DNA from: Marinobacter changyiensis
GTDB taxonomy: Bacteria > Pseudomonadota > Gammaproteobacteria > Pseudomonadales > Oleiphilaceae
Assembly: GCF_009193265.1 (NCBI RefSeq)
Contig: NZ_VZZZ01000007.1
Span: forward strand, 62,001-126,000
Length of the DNA stretch: 64,000 nucleotides
Direction of reading: 5' to 3'
Position 1 is the stretch's first letter; each line of letters starts with the position of its first letter. Positions 8,856 to 17,261 of the stretch are shown here, one piece after another. Below the pieces are notes generated by a model. That model was not told where the DNA came from, searched no databases, and saw only the letters and a list, made by a program, of their open reading frames with translations. Position numbers and translations under genes: made by a program.

Positions 8856-11024
8856 TTGACCCGATCTGTCCGCATTGCCCTGGCGCGCCCGATTCGCCGG
8901 CTGTTCGACTATCACGCGCCGGACCAACAGAACGTCGTCGCGGGCCAGCGAGTGAGAATTCCGTTCGGGCAGCAAAGCGCGATCGGCCTGGTGGTCGATG
9001 CCAACGCCGAAGCGCCGGAGGGCATCACCCTCAAGCCTATTCTGTCAGTCTGCGAAAACTGGCCTGCCCTGCCCGACGAAACCCGGGCGCTTTTATCCTG
9101 GGCATCCAACTATTACCAGCATCCTCTCGGCGAATGCCTCTTTACGGCACTACCTCCGGCGCTCCGAAAAGGCCGGGCCGCGGAACGCCCGAGCCACACG
9201 CAATGGCAGATCGTTGTCGAGGCACCCGCTACGCTCCCTGCCAATGCCGTTCGCCAGCAGGCGCTGCTGGAGTGGCTCGCTGAGCAATCCTGCGCCAGGG
9301 AAACCTCGGCGATCACCAAAGCAGGGTTTACGCGAGCCCAACTCAACGCACTGGCGGCGAAGGGGCTGGTCACAGGCACCGAAACCACCCGTCAGGAACC
9401 ACCCGCCGGGGACATTGCGACCCCACCGGTGCTCTCCCAGGCTCAGCGCTCAGCATGCGAACAACTGCCAGCTCCGGAATCAGGCTTTACAGCGAGCCTG
9501 CTTTACGGAATTACCGGCAGCGGTAAAACCGAGGTCTACCTGCATTACCTGCGGCAACACCTGGCGGAGGACCGACAGGCACTGGTGCTGGTTCCGGAAA
9601 TCAATCTGACGCCTCAAACCGTTAAACGATTCCGTCACTATTTCGGTGGGCGCATTGCGGTATGGCATTCAGCCCTCAACGATGGCGAACGGCTCGACAC
9701 CTGGCTGCGGATTCGGGAAGGCCATCCGGTCATTGTCATCGGCACGCGTTCCGCCGTGCTCCTGCCCTTTACCGGGTTACGCACCATCGTCGTGGATGAA
9801 GAACACGACAGCTCTTATAAACAGGGCGAAGGGTTTCGTTACTCGGGCCGGGATCTGGCGGTTTATCGGGCACACCTGAATCAATGCCCGATCATCCTGG
9901 GCTCAGCCACGCCCTCGCTGGAATCTCTCCATAACGCCACCTCCGGCAAGTACCGGTTGATTCGCCTTGAAGAGCGGGCCGGCAACGCGGTACCACCGAC
10001 GATAAAACTGCTCGACATTCGCAGTCGCCCACTTGAGGGTGGCATGGCAGCCCCAACACTACAGGCGATCCGGGATTGTCTCGGCAACGGCCAGCAAGCA
10101 TTGGTGTTTGTAAACCGGCGCGGCTTTGCGCCAGTGATGATGTGTTTTGATTGCGGCCATATGGTCGAGTGCCCGCGCTGTGACACCCGCCTGACCTACC
10201 ATCGCAAAGACCGCGCCATGCGCTGCCACCATTGCGATTACCAGACCGCTGCCAGCGACCATTGTCCTGCTTGCAAGAGCGAAGCTTTCAAACCCGTCGG
10301 ACAAGGTACCGAGCGCACGGAAGAGGTTCTCATGCAGCAGTTTCCCGACACGCCGGTTATCCGGGTCGACCGGGACAGTACTCAGCGCAAGGGCAGCATT
10401 CAGTCCATTCTGGCGGCCGTAAATACCGGCCGCCCCTGTATTCTGGTGGGCACCCAGATGCTGGCCAAAGGCCACGATTTTCCCAAGGTCACTCTGGTTG
10501 TCGCCATCAACGCCGATGGTGGTCTGTTCAGCGTTGATTTCAGGGCACCGGAACAGCTCGTCCAGACCCTGCTGCAGGTCAGCGGGCGTGCTGGTCGGGG
10601 CGAGGTCCCGGGGCAGGTGATCATCCAGACCTGTCACAGCGACCATCCGATGCTGCAGCAACTCGCGAGCGGCCATTATCTCCCGCTGGCAGAAGATCTG
10701 CTTGCGGAACGTTCGTCCGGGGGCTTTCCCCCTTTTCGCTCCATGGCCATCCTGCGGGCCGAGAGCGCCACCATGGAGGACAGTATCGGTTTTCTGGATC
10801 AGGCCAGACAACAGATCAACGCCAATCAAATTGACCTATGGGGGCCTCTGCCGGCCATCATCGCCCGCCGCGCCGACCGCTATCGCGCCCAGCTGGTGCT
10901 GCTTTGCGACAGCAGGGCGCGCCTGAATCTTGCGCTAAAAACCCTGTGCCAGCAGCTCGACCAACAGAAGCGCAAAGGCCCTCTGCGCTGGCAGATTGAT
11001 GTTGATCCACTGGAAACCGGTTAG
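8856..11024 (+). CDS. priA: PriA, primosomal replication restart helicase
   Basis: PriA is a 3'-5' DNA helicase that reloads the replisome at collapsed forks. The N-terminal DNA-binding domain includes RIALARPIRRLFDYHAP. Walker A is GITGSGKTE near residue 220, and the DEAH-box variant DEEH lies near 320. The zinc-binding cysteine cluster between the helicase lobes includes CFDCGHMVECPRCD and CHHCDYQ with CPACKS. The C-terminal lobe has QVSGRAGRG. I place the start at TTG 8856, with GGAG a few bases upstream; TTG 8826 is an upstream in-frame alternative that would add ten residues. It is full length at about 722 aa. Confidence 0.95.
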   Translation: MTRSVRIALARPIRRLFDYHAPDQQNVVAGQRVRIPFGQQSAIGLVVDANAEAPEGITLKPILSVCENWPALPDETRALLSWASNYYQHPLGECLFTALPPALRKGRAAERPSHTQWQIVVEAPATLPANAVRQQALLEWLAEQSCARETSAITKAGFTRAQLNALAAKGLVTGTETTRQEPPAGDIATPPVLSQAQRSACEQLPAPESGFTASLLYGITGSGKTEVYLHYLRQHLAEDRQALVLVPEINLTPQTVKRFRHYFGGRIAVWHSALNDGERLDTWLRIREGHPVIVIGTRSAVLLPFTGLRTIVVDEEHDSSYKQGEGFRYSGRDLAVYRAHLNQCPIILGSATPSLESLHNATSGKYRLIRLEERAGNAVPPTIKLLDIRSRPLEGGMAAPTLQAIRDCLGNGQQALVFVNRRGFAPVMMCFDCGHMVECPRCDTRLTYHRKDRAMRCHHCDYQTAASDHCPACKSEAFKPVGQGTERTEEVLMQQFPDTPVIRVDRDSTQRKGSIQSILAAVNTGRPCILVGTQMLAKGHDFPKVTLVVAINADGGLFSVDFRAPEQLVQTLLQVSGRAGRGEVPGQVIIQTCHSDHPMLQQLASGHYLPLAEDLLAERSSGGFPPFRSMAILRAESATMEDSIGFLDQARQQINANQIDLWGPLPAIIARRADRYRAQLVLLCDSRARLNLALKTLCQQLDQQKRKGPLRWQIDVDPLETG

Positions 11025-11144
11025 GCCGGCAGTGAGGGGATCACCCGTTGAGTCCCCCCGCCCTTTCCGCGATAATAGCGCGCCCCGGATTTCTGAGGGG
11101 ATGCCGCGATCCCCAAATACCCGACAACCGAGCCGTCAAACAGC

Positions 11145-12830
11145 ATGAAAGAGACCGTAACCCAACTGCTTGAGTCCGCTCTTGCCACCTTGCAGTCAGA
11201 GGGCGCCCTGCCCTCTGACCAGTCCTTTACCCCGAATGTGGACAATACCAAAGACAAGTCCCATGGCGATTACGCCTGCAATATAGCGTTGGTGGCTGCC
11301 AAGTCGGCAAAGCAACCGCCACGCAAGCTTGCAGAAGCTCTGGTGGCGGCATTGCCAAAGAGCGCGGCGATCAAAAAGGTAGAGATTGCAGGCCCGGGCT
11401 TCATCAACTTTTTCATGAGTACGGCCAGTGCATTCGAGGTGGTGAGATCCGTTCTGGAGCAGGCCGGGCAATTCGGTCGCAATACCTCCGGCAATGGGGA
11501 AAAAGTTCAGGTCGAGTTTGTATCCGCCAATCCGACCGGCCCTCTCCACGTGGGCCACGGCAGAGGCGCTGCCATCGGCGATTGCCTTTGCCGCCTGCTG
11601 GAAGCGAATGGCTACAGCGTCACCCGGGAGTTTTATTACAACGACGCCGGCGTCCAGATCGACAACCTGGCGCTCTCGTCCCAGGCGCGCATCAAAGGCA
11701 TCACGCCGGAAGATGAGCAGTGGCCAGCAGATGGTTACCGTGGCGAATATATTGCCGACCTCGCCAGGGCCTACATGGCGGCAGAAACGGTACTCGCCGA
11801 CGACCGCAAGGTTACCGGCGCCGCAGACCCGGAGGATCTTGAATCCATTCGCGAATTCGCAGTGGCCTATCTGCGTCGTGAACAGGACCTGGACCTGAAG
11901 GCCTTCGGGGTCGAGTTTGATGTCTACTTTCTGGAATCATCACTGTACAAGTCGGGCAAAGTCGAAGCGACGGTCAGACGACTAACAGATAATGGCTACA
12001 CCTACGAACATGACGGCGCGACCTGGCTCAAAACCACCGAATTCGGTGACGATAAGGACCGGGTCATGCGCAAGAAGGACGGCAACTACACCTATTTCCT
12101 GCCGGATGTTGCCTACCATTTTGACAAATGGCAGCGCGGTTTCAGCACGGTCATAAACGAGCAGGGTGCCGATCACCACTCGACCGTGACGCGGGTTCGG
12201 GCAGGCTTGCAGGCCCTGAAAGCCGGTATTCCGGTCGGCTGGCCAGACTATGTACTGCACCAGATGGTGATGGTGACCCGCTCAGGCGAAGAAGTGAAGC
12301 TGTCCAAGCGCGCGGGCAGTTACGTCACCCTGCGGGACCTGATTGATGAAGTCGGGCGGGATGCCACCCGGTTTTTCCTGGCAGCCCGGCGCGTCGATTC
12401 GCAATTGACCTTCGATATTGATCTGGCACGCTCCCAAAGCAATGAAAATCCGGTTTATTACGTTCAATATGCCCACGCCCGTATTTGCAGCGTGCTGCGG
12501 AAGCTGGCAGAAAGCGGTGTCAGCAGAGGCTTTAACGATTACCGGGGCGACCTGTCGCTGTTGACCCTGGATGAAGAAAAGGAACTCGCCAACCAGCTTG
12601 CCAAGTACCCCGAGCTGGTTGCCAACGCGGCCACACAGCGGGAGCCCCATCACATCACCCACTATTTGCGTGAGCTGGCCGGACAGTTCCACACTTATTA
12701 CAATGCCCATAAAGTGCTGATCGAGGACGAAGCATTGCGTGATGCCCGGCTCAGCCTTTACCTTGCAGTGAGGCAGGTTATTGCCAATGGTCTGGATCTT
12801 CTTGCCGTCAGCGCGCCGGAAGAGATGTAA
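11145..12830 (+). CDS. argS: Arginyl-tRNA synthetase
   Basis: This class I aminoacyl-tRNA synthetase charges tRNA-Arg. The N-terminal Add-1 domain covers about residues 1-105. The HIGH signature appears as HVGH in NPTGPLHVGHGRGA near residue 130, and the KMSKS-equivalent loop is KLSKRAG near 385. The C-terminal DALR anticodon-binding domain contains NPVYYVQYAHAR. With 561 aa it is complete. It follows priA by 120 bp and precedes the SPOR-domain gene by 33 bp, an order (priA-argS-SPOR-hslVU) also seen in related pseudomonads. Confidence 0.97.
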   Translation: MKETVTQLLESALATLQSEGALPSDQSFTPNVDNTKDKSHGDYACNIALVAAKSAKQPPRKLAEALVAALPKSAAIKKVEIAGPGFINFFMSTASAFEVVRSVLEQAGQFGRNTSGNGEKVQVEFVSANPTGPLHVGHGRGAAIGDCLCRLLEANGYSVTREFYYNDAGVQIDNLALSSQARIKGITPEDEQWPADGYRGEYIADLARAYMAAETVLADDRKVTGAADPEDLESIREFAVAYLRREQDLDLKAFGVEFDVYFLESSLYKSGKVEATVRRLTDNGYTYEHDGATWLKTTEFGDDKDRVMRKKDGNYTYFLPDVAYHFDKWQRGFSTVINEQGADHHSTVTRVRAGLQALKAGIPVGWPDYVLHQMVMVTRSGEEVKLSKRAGSYVTLRDLIDEVGRDATRFFLAARRVDSQLTFDIDLARSQSNENPVYYVQYAHARICSVLRKLAESGVSRGFNDYRGDLSLLTLDEEKELANQLAKYPELVANAATQREPHHITHYLRELAGQFHTYYNAHKVLIEDEALRDARLSLYLAVRQVIANGLDLLAVSAPEEM

Positions 12831-12863
12831 TCCGTCTGTCGACCACCTAGGTAAAACCGCGCC

Positions 12864-13523
12864 ATGTCACATGACTATGCCAAGAAGAACCGCCCCCCGG
12901 TCAAAGATCCCCGGGGCCGGCAAGCCGCCGGGTCAAATCGCAGCAAGGCCCCTGCTCGCTCAGCGGCAGCAAAACAAAACCGGCGCCATCCCGCCACGGA
13001 TCGCGGTCCATCAGGAGGACTTTCATTGCGCTGGATACTGTCATTGGCTGCCGTAGGTGGCTTCATTGGTTTCATTGCTTACCTCAACTCTGTGCCTGCG
13101 CCCCAATCCGGCACTGGCCAGGCTGAGCGCCAGCAACAGCGTGAAAACAGCACGCCCGCGGTAACCATCAAAGATAAGGCCAGGGACGAACCGGGCTTCC
13201 GCTTCTACGACATCCTGAAGGACTCCGAAGTGGTTGCCCCGAACGTCGACGAATATACCCCGGGGCCCATCGATCAGTCCTTCGCCTATCTGGTTCAAAC
13301 CGGGTCCTTCCGTAGCCAGCAGGACGCCGAGCGCCAACGCGCCGAGATCGCCTTTCAGGGTTTAAGAGCCAAAGTAGACCGGATCGACCTGGATACCGGC
13401 AGCACCTGGTTTCGGGTTAATGTCGGGCCCTATCACTCCCGCTCCCAAATGAACGCCGCCATCGACAAACTGGTGTCGATCAACATTCAACCACTGGTTC
13501 GCAAGGTGCCTAAGGAAGGCTAG
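12864..13523 (+). CDS. SPOR-domain membrane protein (FtsN-like)
   Basis: This is a bitopic cell-envelope protein with a basic, proline- and alanine-rich cytoplasmic N-terminus (1-52), one transmembrane helix (about 54-74) and a glutamine/serine-rich linker. A C-terminal SPOR domain at about 140-215 starts with AYLVQTGSFRSQQDAERQRA and ends in the typical WFRVNVGPY motif. SPOR domains bind denuded peptidoglycan at the division septum. FtsN is the best functional guess, since pseudomonad ftsN genes sit between argS and hslV, but at 219 aa with little else conserved I leave the symbol blank. The stop codon lies inside a perfect palindrome. Confidence 0.88.
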   Translation: MSHDYAKKNRPPVKDPRGRQAAGSNRSKAPARSAAAKQNRRHPATDRGPSGGLSLRWILSLAAVGGFIGFIAYLNSVPAPQSGTGQAERQQQRENSTPAVTIKDKARDEPGFRFYDILKDSEVVAPNVDEYTPGPIDQSFAYLVQTGSFRSQQDAERQRAEIAFQGLRAKVDRIDLDTGSTWFRVNVGPYHSRSQMNAAIDKLVSINIQPLVRKVPKEG

Positions 13524-13530
13524 CCTTCCT
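13513..13530. repeat. Perfect 18-bp palindrome spanning the SPOR gene stop codon
   Basis: AGGAAGGCTAGCCTTCCT reads identically on both strands and includes the TAG stop of the upstream gene. There is no T-run, so it is not a canonical terminator. It may form an RNA hairpin at the 3' end of the argS transcript, just before the hslVU promoter. Confidence 0.6.
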
Positions 13531-13533
13531 GCC

Positions 13534-13561
13534 CTTGAATTCCCCCGCCCCGCCGCCATAT
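13534..13561 (+). promoter_or_regulatory. Sigma-32 (heat-shock) type promoter of hslVU
   Basis: CTTGAAT at 13534-13540 is followed by a 13-nt C-rich spacer and CGCCATAT at 13554-13561. This matches the RpoH consensus (CTTGAAA, 13-15 nt, CCCCATNT) closely and sits 45 bp upstream of the hslV start, where the heat-shock promoter of this operon is expected. The assignment is by eye; no transcript data were available. Confidence 0.72.
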
Positions 13562-13605
13562 AACCGGAACCAAGCTTTATTCACCCTCCTTTAACCGGAG
13601 CTGAC

Positions 13606-14136
13606 ATGACAACCATACTTTCGGTACGACGCGGCGACAGCGTTGCCATGGGTGGTGATGGCCAGGTCTCCCTGGGCAACACCGTCATGAAAGGCAATGC
13701 GCGCAAGGTTCGGCGCCTGTACAACAACCAGGTTCTGGCCGGATTTGCGGGCGGCACCGCCGATGCTTTCACCCTGTTTGAGCGCTTCGAGGCCCAGCTG
13801 GAAAAACACCAGGGCAACCTGACCCGAGCAGCAGTAGAACTGGCGAAAGACTGGCGCACGGACAGAGCGCTGCGACGGCTCGAAGCACTGCTGGCGGTTG
13901 CGGATAAAACCGCCTCGCTGATTATTACCGGCAACGGCGATGTCATAGAGCCCGAACAAGGCCTGATTGCCATTGGCTCAGGCGGGCCATTCGCCCAGTC
14001 AGCCGCCCGGGCGCTCCTTGAGAACACCGAGCTGAACGCCAGAGACATCGTAGATAAAGGCCTCGATATAGCGGCCGATATATGCATCTACACCAACCAT
14101 AACCGTACTCTCGAAGTGCTGTCTGCCAACGACTGA
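13606..14136 (+). CDS. hslV: HslV, peptidase subunit of the HslUV protease
   Basis: HslV is the proteasome-related peptidase that degrades unfolded substrates delivered by HslU. Processing exposes the N-terminal threonine: the sequence starts MTTILSVRR, so Thr2 is the nucleophile. Family motifs GGDGQVSLGN and FAGGTADAFTLFERFE are present. It is 176 aa, as usual. AACCGGAG upstream provides a ribosome-binding site. It precedes hslU by 12 bp, and both are probably driven by the heat-shock promoter at 13534. Confidence 0.97.
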   Translation: MTTILSVRRGDSVAMGGDGQVSLGNTVMKGNARKVRRLYNNQVLAGFAGGTADAFTLFERFEAQLEKHQGNLTRAAVELAKDWRTDRALRRLEALLAVADKTASLIITGNGDVIEPEQGLIAIGSGGPFAQSAARALLENTELNARDIVDKGLDIAADICIYTNHNRTLEVLSAND

Positions 14137-14148
14137 TTCGGAGCGACC

Positions 14149-15477
14149 ATGTCTGCAATGACTCCCCGTGAGATTGTTCACGAACTCGATAAACACATCG
14201 TCGGGCAAGATCAGGCCAAACGTGCGGTCGCGATTGCCTTGCGAAACCGCTGGCGCCGGATGCAACTGGACAGCGACCTGCGCGACGAGATTACGCCGAA
14301 GAATATTCTGATGATCGGTCCTACTGGCGTCGGCAAAACGGAAATCGCGCGCCGGCTCGCCAAACTGGCGGACGCGCCCTTTCTTAAAGTGGAAGCGACC
14401 AAGTTCACCGAAGTGGGTTACGTCGGTCGGGATGTCGAGTCTATCATCCGGGATCTGGCCGACATGGCGGTCAAGCTGCTTCGCGAGAAGGAGATGAAAC
14501 GCCACGAGCACAGGGCCGCAGATGCAGCAGAAGACCGCATTCTGGACGCTTTGCTGCCACCTCCCCGCAACTTCGAGGAGAACAGCAAGCCGGCGGAAGA
14601 TTCCACCACCCGCCAACTGTTCCGCAAGAAACTGCGGGAGGGCGAGCTGGACGAAAAAGAAATCGAAATCGAACTCAGAAATCCCAGCGCCGGCGTTGAA
14701 ATCATGGCACCGCCGGGCATGGAAGAAATGACCAGCCAGCTGCAGAGCATGTTTTCCAACATGTCCTCGGAGCGCCGCAAGACCCGAAAGATGAAAGTGT
14801 CTGATGCGCTCCTGCGTGCCCGGGAAGAAGAGGCGGCCAAGCTGGTCAACGAAGATGAGATCAAACAGAAAGCCATCTATGCGGTCGAGCAGAACGGCAT
14901 CGTATTTATCGACGAAATCGATAAAGTGGCCAAGCGCTCGGAAAATGCCTCCTCTGATGTGTCACGGGAAGGTGTCCAGCGTGACTTGTTGCCGCTGATT
15001 GAGGGCAGCACTGTCAGCACCAAATTCGGCATGATAAGAACCGACCATATTCTGTTTATTGCCTCCGGCGCCTTCCACCTGACCAAACCGTCAGACCTGA
15101 TTCCCGAGCTTCAGGGACGGCTGCCCATACGGGTTGAACTTCAGGCGCTGACCCCGAACGATTTCGAGCGCATCCTGACCGAACCTGACGCCTCGCTGGT
15201 GCAACAGTACGAAGCGCTGATGAACGCCGAAGGGCTGAAACTGAGCTTCAACAAGGCCGCCATTACCCGCATTGCGGAGATCGCCTGTAAAGTGAACGAA
15301 ACCACCGAAAATATCGGTGCCCGGCGCCTGCATACCGTATTGGAGCGGCTGCTTGAAAGCCTGTCCTTCGACGCCGGTGACAAGGTGACGGCGCAGTTCG
15401 AAGTTACCGCGGAATACGTTGAAGAAAGACTCGGCGACCTGGCGGAAGACGAAGACCTCAGCCGCTACATTCTGTAG
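14149..15477 (+). CDS. hslU: HslU, ATPase subunit of the HslUV protease
   Basis: HslU is the AAA+ unfoldase that feeds HslV. The N-terminal segment MTPREIVHELDKHIVGQDQA is typical. Walker A is GPTGVGKTE near residue 58. The pore segment containing GYVGRDVES lies near 90. An inserted I-domain rich in charged residues spans about 110-240. Walker B is FIDEID near 250. The C-terminal SEN-type domain ends with the conserved DLSRYIL used to dock into HslV. It is complete at 442 aa. Confidence 0.97.
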   Translation: MSAMTPREIVHELDKHIVGQDQAKRAVAIALRNRWRRMQLDSDLRDEITPKNILMIGPTGVGKTEIARRLAKLADAPFLKVEATKFTEVGYVGRDVESIIRDLADMAVKLLREKEMKRHEHRAADAAEDRILDALLPPPRNFEENSKPAEDSTTRQLFRKKLREGELDEKEIEIELRNPSAGVEIMAPPGMEEMTSQLQSMFSNMSSERRKTRKMKVSDALLRAREEEAAKLVNEDEIKQKAIYAVEQNGIVFIDEIDKVAKRSENASSDVSREGVQRDLLPLIEGSTVSTKFGMIRTDHILFIASGAFHLTKPSDLIPELQGRLPIRVELQALTPNDFERILTEPDASLVQQYEALMNAEGLKLSFNKAAITRIAEIACKVNETTENIGARRLHTVLERLLESLSFDAGDKVTAQFEVTAEYVEERLGDLAEDEDLSRYIL

Positions 15478-15494
15478 ATAAAGGTACACCCGAC

Positions 15495-15854
15495 ATGACG
15501 GAGACAGCCAGACCGACCGGCATCCGGATCAGGAAACAAAGCCGGGTTGTTGCGCTTGAATACGCTGACAACAAGGCTTACGAGCTGCCTTTCGAGCTCC
15601 TCCGGGTCTATTCTCCGTCAGCGGAAGTCCGGGGCCATGGCACAGGCCCGGGCATCCTGCAGACCGGCAAACGGAATGTGCTGGTTACCGGGGCGGACAT
15701 GGTGGGTAATTACGCCCTCAAGCTGACCTTCAGTGACGGTCATGATTCGGGCTTGTTCAGCTGGGAGTACCTGCAAGAGCTGGGCGAGCAACAGCAGCGA
15801 TTCTGGCAGGACTACCTGGTGCGCCTGGAACAGGAAGGCGGCACTCGCGACTGA
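15495..15854 (+). CDS. DUF971 family protein (GBBH-like N-terminal domain)
   Basis: A small cytoplasmic protein of 119 aa consisting of one DUF971 domain, the fold also found at the N-terminus of gamma-butyrobetaine hydroxylase. Recognisable features are ELPFELLRVYSPSAEVRGHG near residues 30-50 and FSDGHDSGLFSWEYL near 80-95. The family has been linked to iron-sulfur cluster handling in some proteins, but no function can be claimed here. It lies 17 bp after hslU and is probably the last gene of the hslVU unit, because a terminator hairpin follows. Confidence 0.88.
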   Translation: MTETARPTGIRIRKQSRVVALEYADNKAYELPFELLRVYSPSAEVRGHGTGPGILQTGKRNVLVTGADMVGNYALKLTFSDGHDSGLFSWEYLQELGEQQQRFWQDYLVRLEQEGGTRD

Positions 15855-15912
15855 AGGGAGGAGTATGATCAATTGGCCCCGGGGCATCAGCCTGGGGCAG
15901 CCCGCCAAGATA

Positions 15913-17157
15913 CTAGAGCGCTTTTTGTATCAGGTCGGTTACGTTATTAAGGCGGGCACCAAGCCCGCTTTTTTGTGCCAGTTTTTTACGGCCACGGGCA
16001 ACATAAAGCGGCAGCATTTCACCATACAGGCTGGTACTGATCGTACGCTGCTCATCTTCCAGGCGATCCCGACGGAGCTTGATGCCATACCTGGCCAGCT
16101 TTGGTTCCAGCTCATCTGCGCGGTTGAGCAGATCTCTGCGGGTCATCTGGTAGGCATGTTCACACACCATTCTGCGTGACTGGAAACTGAAGACGTTGGA
16201 GAAAAACAGCTTGGCGTCATCCCGGGTAGGCTCAAAAAGCAGAATGTCTTTATCCGGATAATCATGGGCGTACTGGGCGATGCCACTCTGCATCCGGGAA
16301 TGGACCATGGTCCGGAACATCTGGGACAGCAGGTTCGGCATGCCAGAGCGGACCAACGCACCCGGCTCCATCGAGCCCGACCGGACCGCTGCACTGGCAT
16401 CGATAGGAACCTGGGGATTTACCGCAAACACCAGATCTGCGCCATCTTCAAACGCTACCGAAGCGTGGAGCCCTTTGCGCAGGGTGCCATCGACATAGTA
16501 GCGGCCATCGATTTCAACCGGCACGTACAATCCCGGGGATGAGGTGCTGGCCTGAACAGCCTTGGAAATCGGCACATGGTCAAACCCCGGCGCTCCAAAA
16601 CAGACGGCCTCAGTGCTCTCTACATCTGCCGCCACAATATAGAGACTGCGTTTGAGCTGGCGGAAATCATTGGTTCTGCCCAGCATGGTGAACGTGCGCC
16701 TGAGATAATCGTGCAGACCTTCGTTATCAAACAGGCCCGCAGGGGCTGCCTGAGCCAGTATGGTCAAGGCCTCGAGTAGGCTCTGGTCATAGGGATTGCT
16801 GATGAAACGGCTGATCGCGCTGGCCATCAAGCCGGGCACCGCCAGCATACGACTGCCCATTTCCCGGAAGGCCGGCCGGTAAAAGACTTCTGGATGAAAA
16901 GGATGGACCTCCGCTTCATTGCGCACAAAAATCCGGCAAAGCTGCGCGGTGGTCATCTGATTGGCCAGATGGGCGGCGACAAAAGAACCCGCGTTGACTC
17001 CGACATAGACATCGATTTCATTGAAGTCAACGCCGTCGAGGGCTTCATCCAGCGCTCGCATGGCACCAATTTCATAAATGCCACCTAACGGACCGCCACC
17101 GCCTAGGGCGAGGCCGATCCGTGGTTTTGGCTTGATGTCTGTCTTTGTTGCAGTCAT
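15913..17157 (-). CDS. Patatin-like phospholipase family protein with atypical nucleophile motif
   Basis: A 414-aa protein with the patatin fold. The oxyanion-hole loop GLALGGGGPLGGIYEIGAM lies near residues 15-33, and the distal aspartate sits in YYVDGTLRKG near 220. The nucleophile elbow normally reads GxSxG, but here it reads VYVGVNAGSF near residues 51-60, with asparagine in place of serine. The codon is clearly AAC. It may therefore be catalytically inactive, use a neighbouring residue, or be a binding protein. Related proteins are often linked to lipid or polyhydroxybutyrate bodies. The start ATG at 17157 is followed by basic residues and there is no signal peptide, so it is probably cytoplasmic or membrane-associated. 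Confidence 0.85.
   Translation of the reverse strand: MTATKTDIKPKPRIGLALGGGGPLGGIYEIGAMRALDEALDGVDFNEIDVYVGVNAGSFVAAHLANQMTTAQLCRIFVRNEAEVHPFHPEVFYRPAFREMGSRMLAVPGLMASAISRFISNPYDQSLLEALTILAQAAPAGLFDNEGLHDYLRRTFTMLGRTNDFRQLKRSLYIVAADVESTEAVCFGAPGFDHVPISKAVQASTSSPGLYVPVEIDGRYYVDGTLRKGLHASVAFEDGADLVFAVNPQVPIDASAAVRSGSMEPGALVRSGMPNLLSQMFRTMVHSRMQSGIAQYAHDYPDKDILLFEPTRDDAKLFFSNVFSFQSRRMVCEHAYQMTRRDLLNRADELEPKLARYGIKLRRDRLEDEQRTISTSLYGEMLPLYVARGRKKLAQKSGLGARLNNVTDLIQKAL
15952..15974 (+). terminator. Terminator of hslVU-DUF971, embedded in the 3' coding end of the patatin gene
   Basis: GCGGGC, a five-base loop ACCAA, GCCCGC and six T. It serves plus-strand transcripts, about 98 bp past the DUF971 stop. 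It lies inside the coding region of the convergent patatin gene, whose stop is at 15913. Confidence 0.75.
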
Positions 17158-17261
17158 GGGCAGCGTTTTGTCCTACAGCATTCATCAATACGTTAGCAGG
17201 CCAAGCTAGAATACACAGCCTATAATCTGAACATTTTTCGTAACCCTACGTGTACAGCGCT

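Noticed and set aside
10059..10829. Minus-strand open frame opposite priA
   Set aside because: It lies over the PriA zinc and helicase motifs with no independent evidence.
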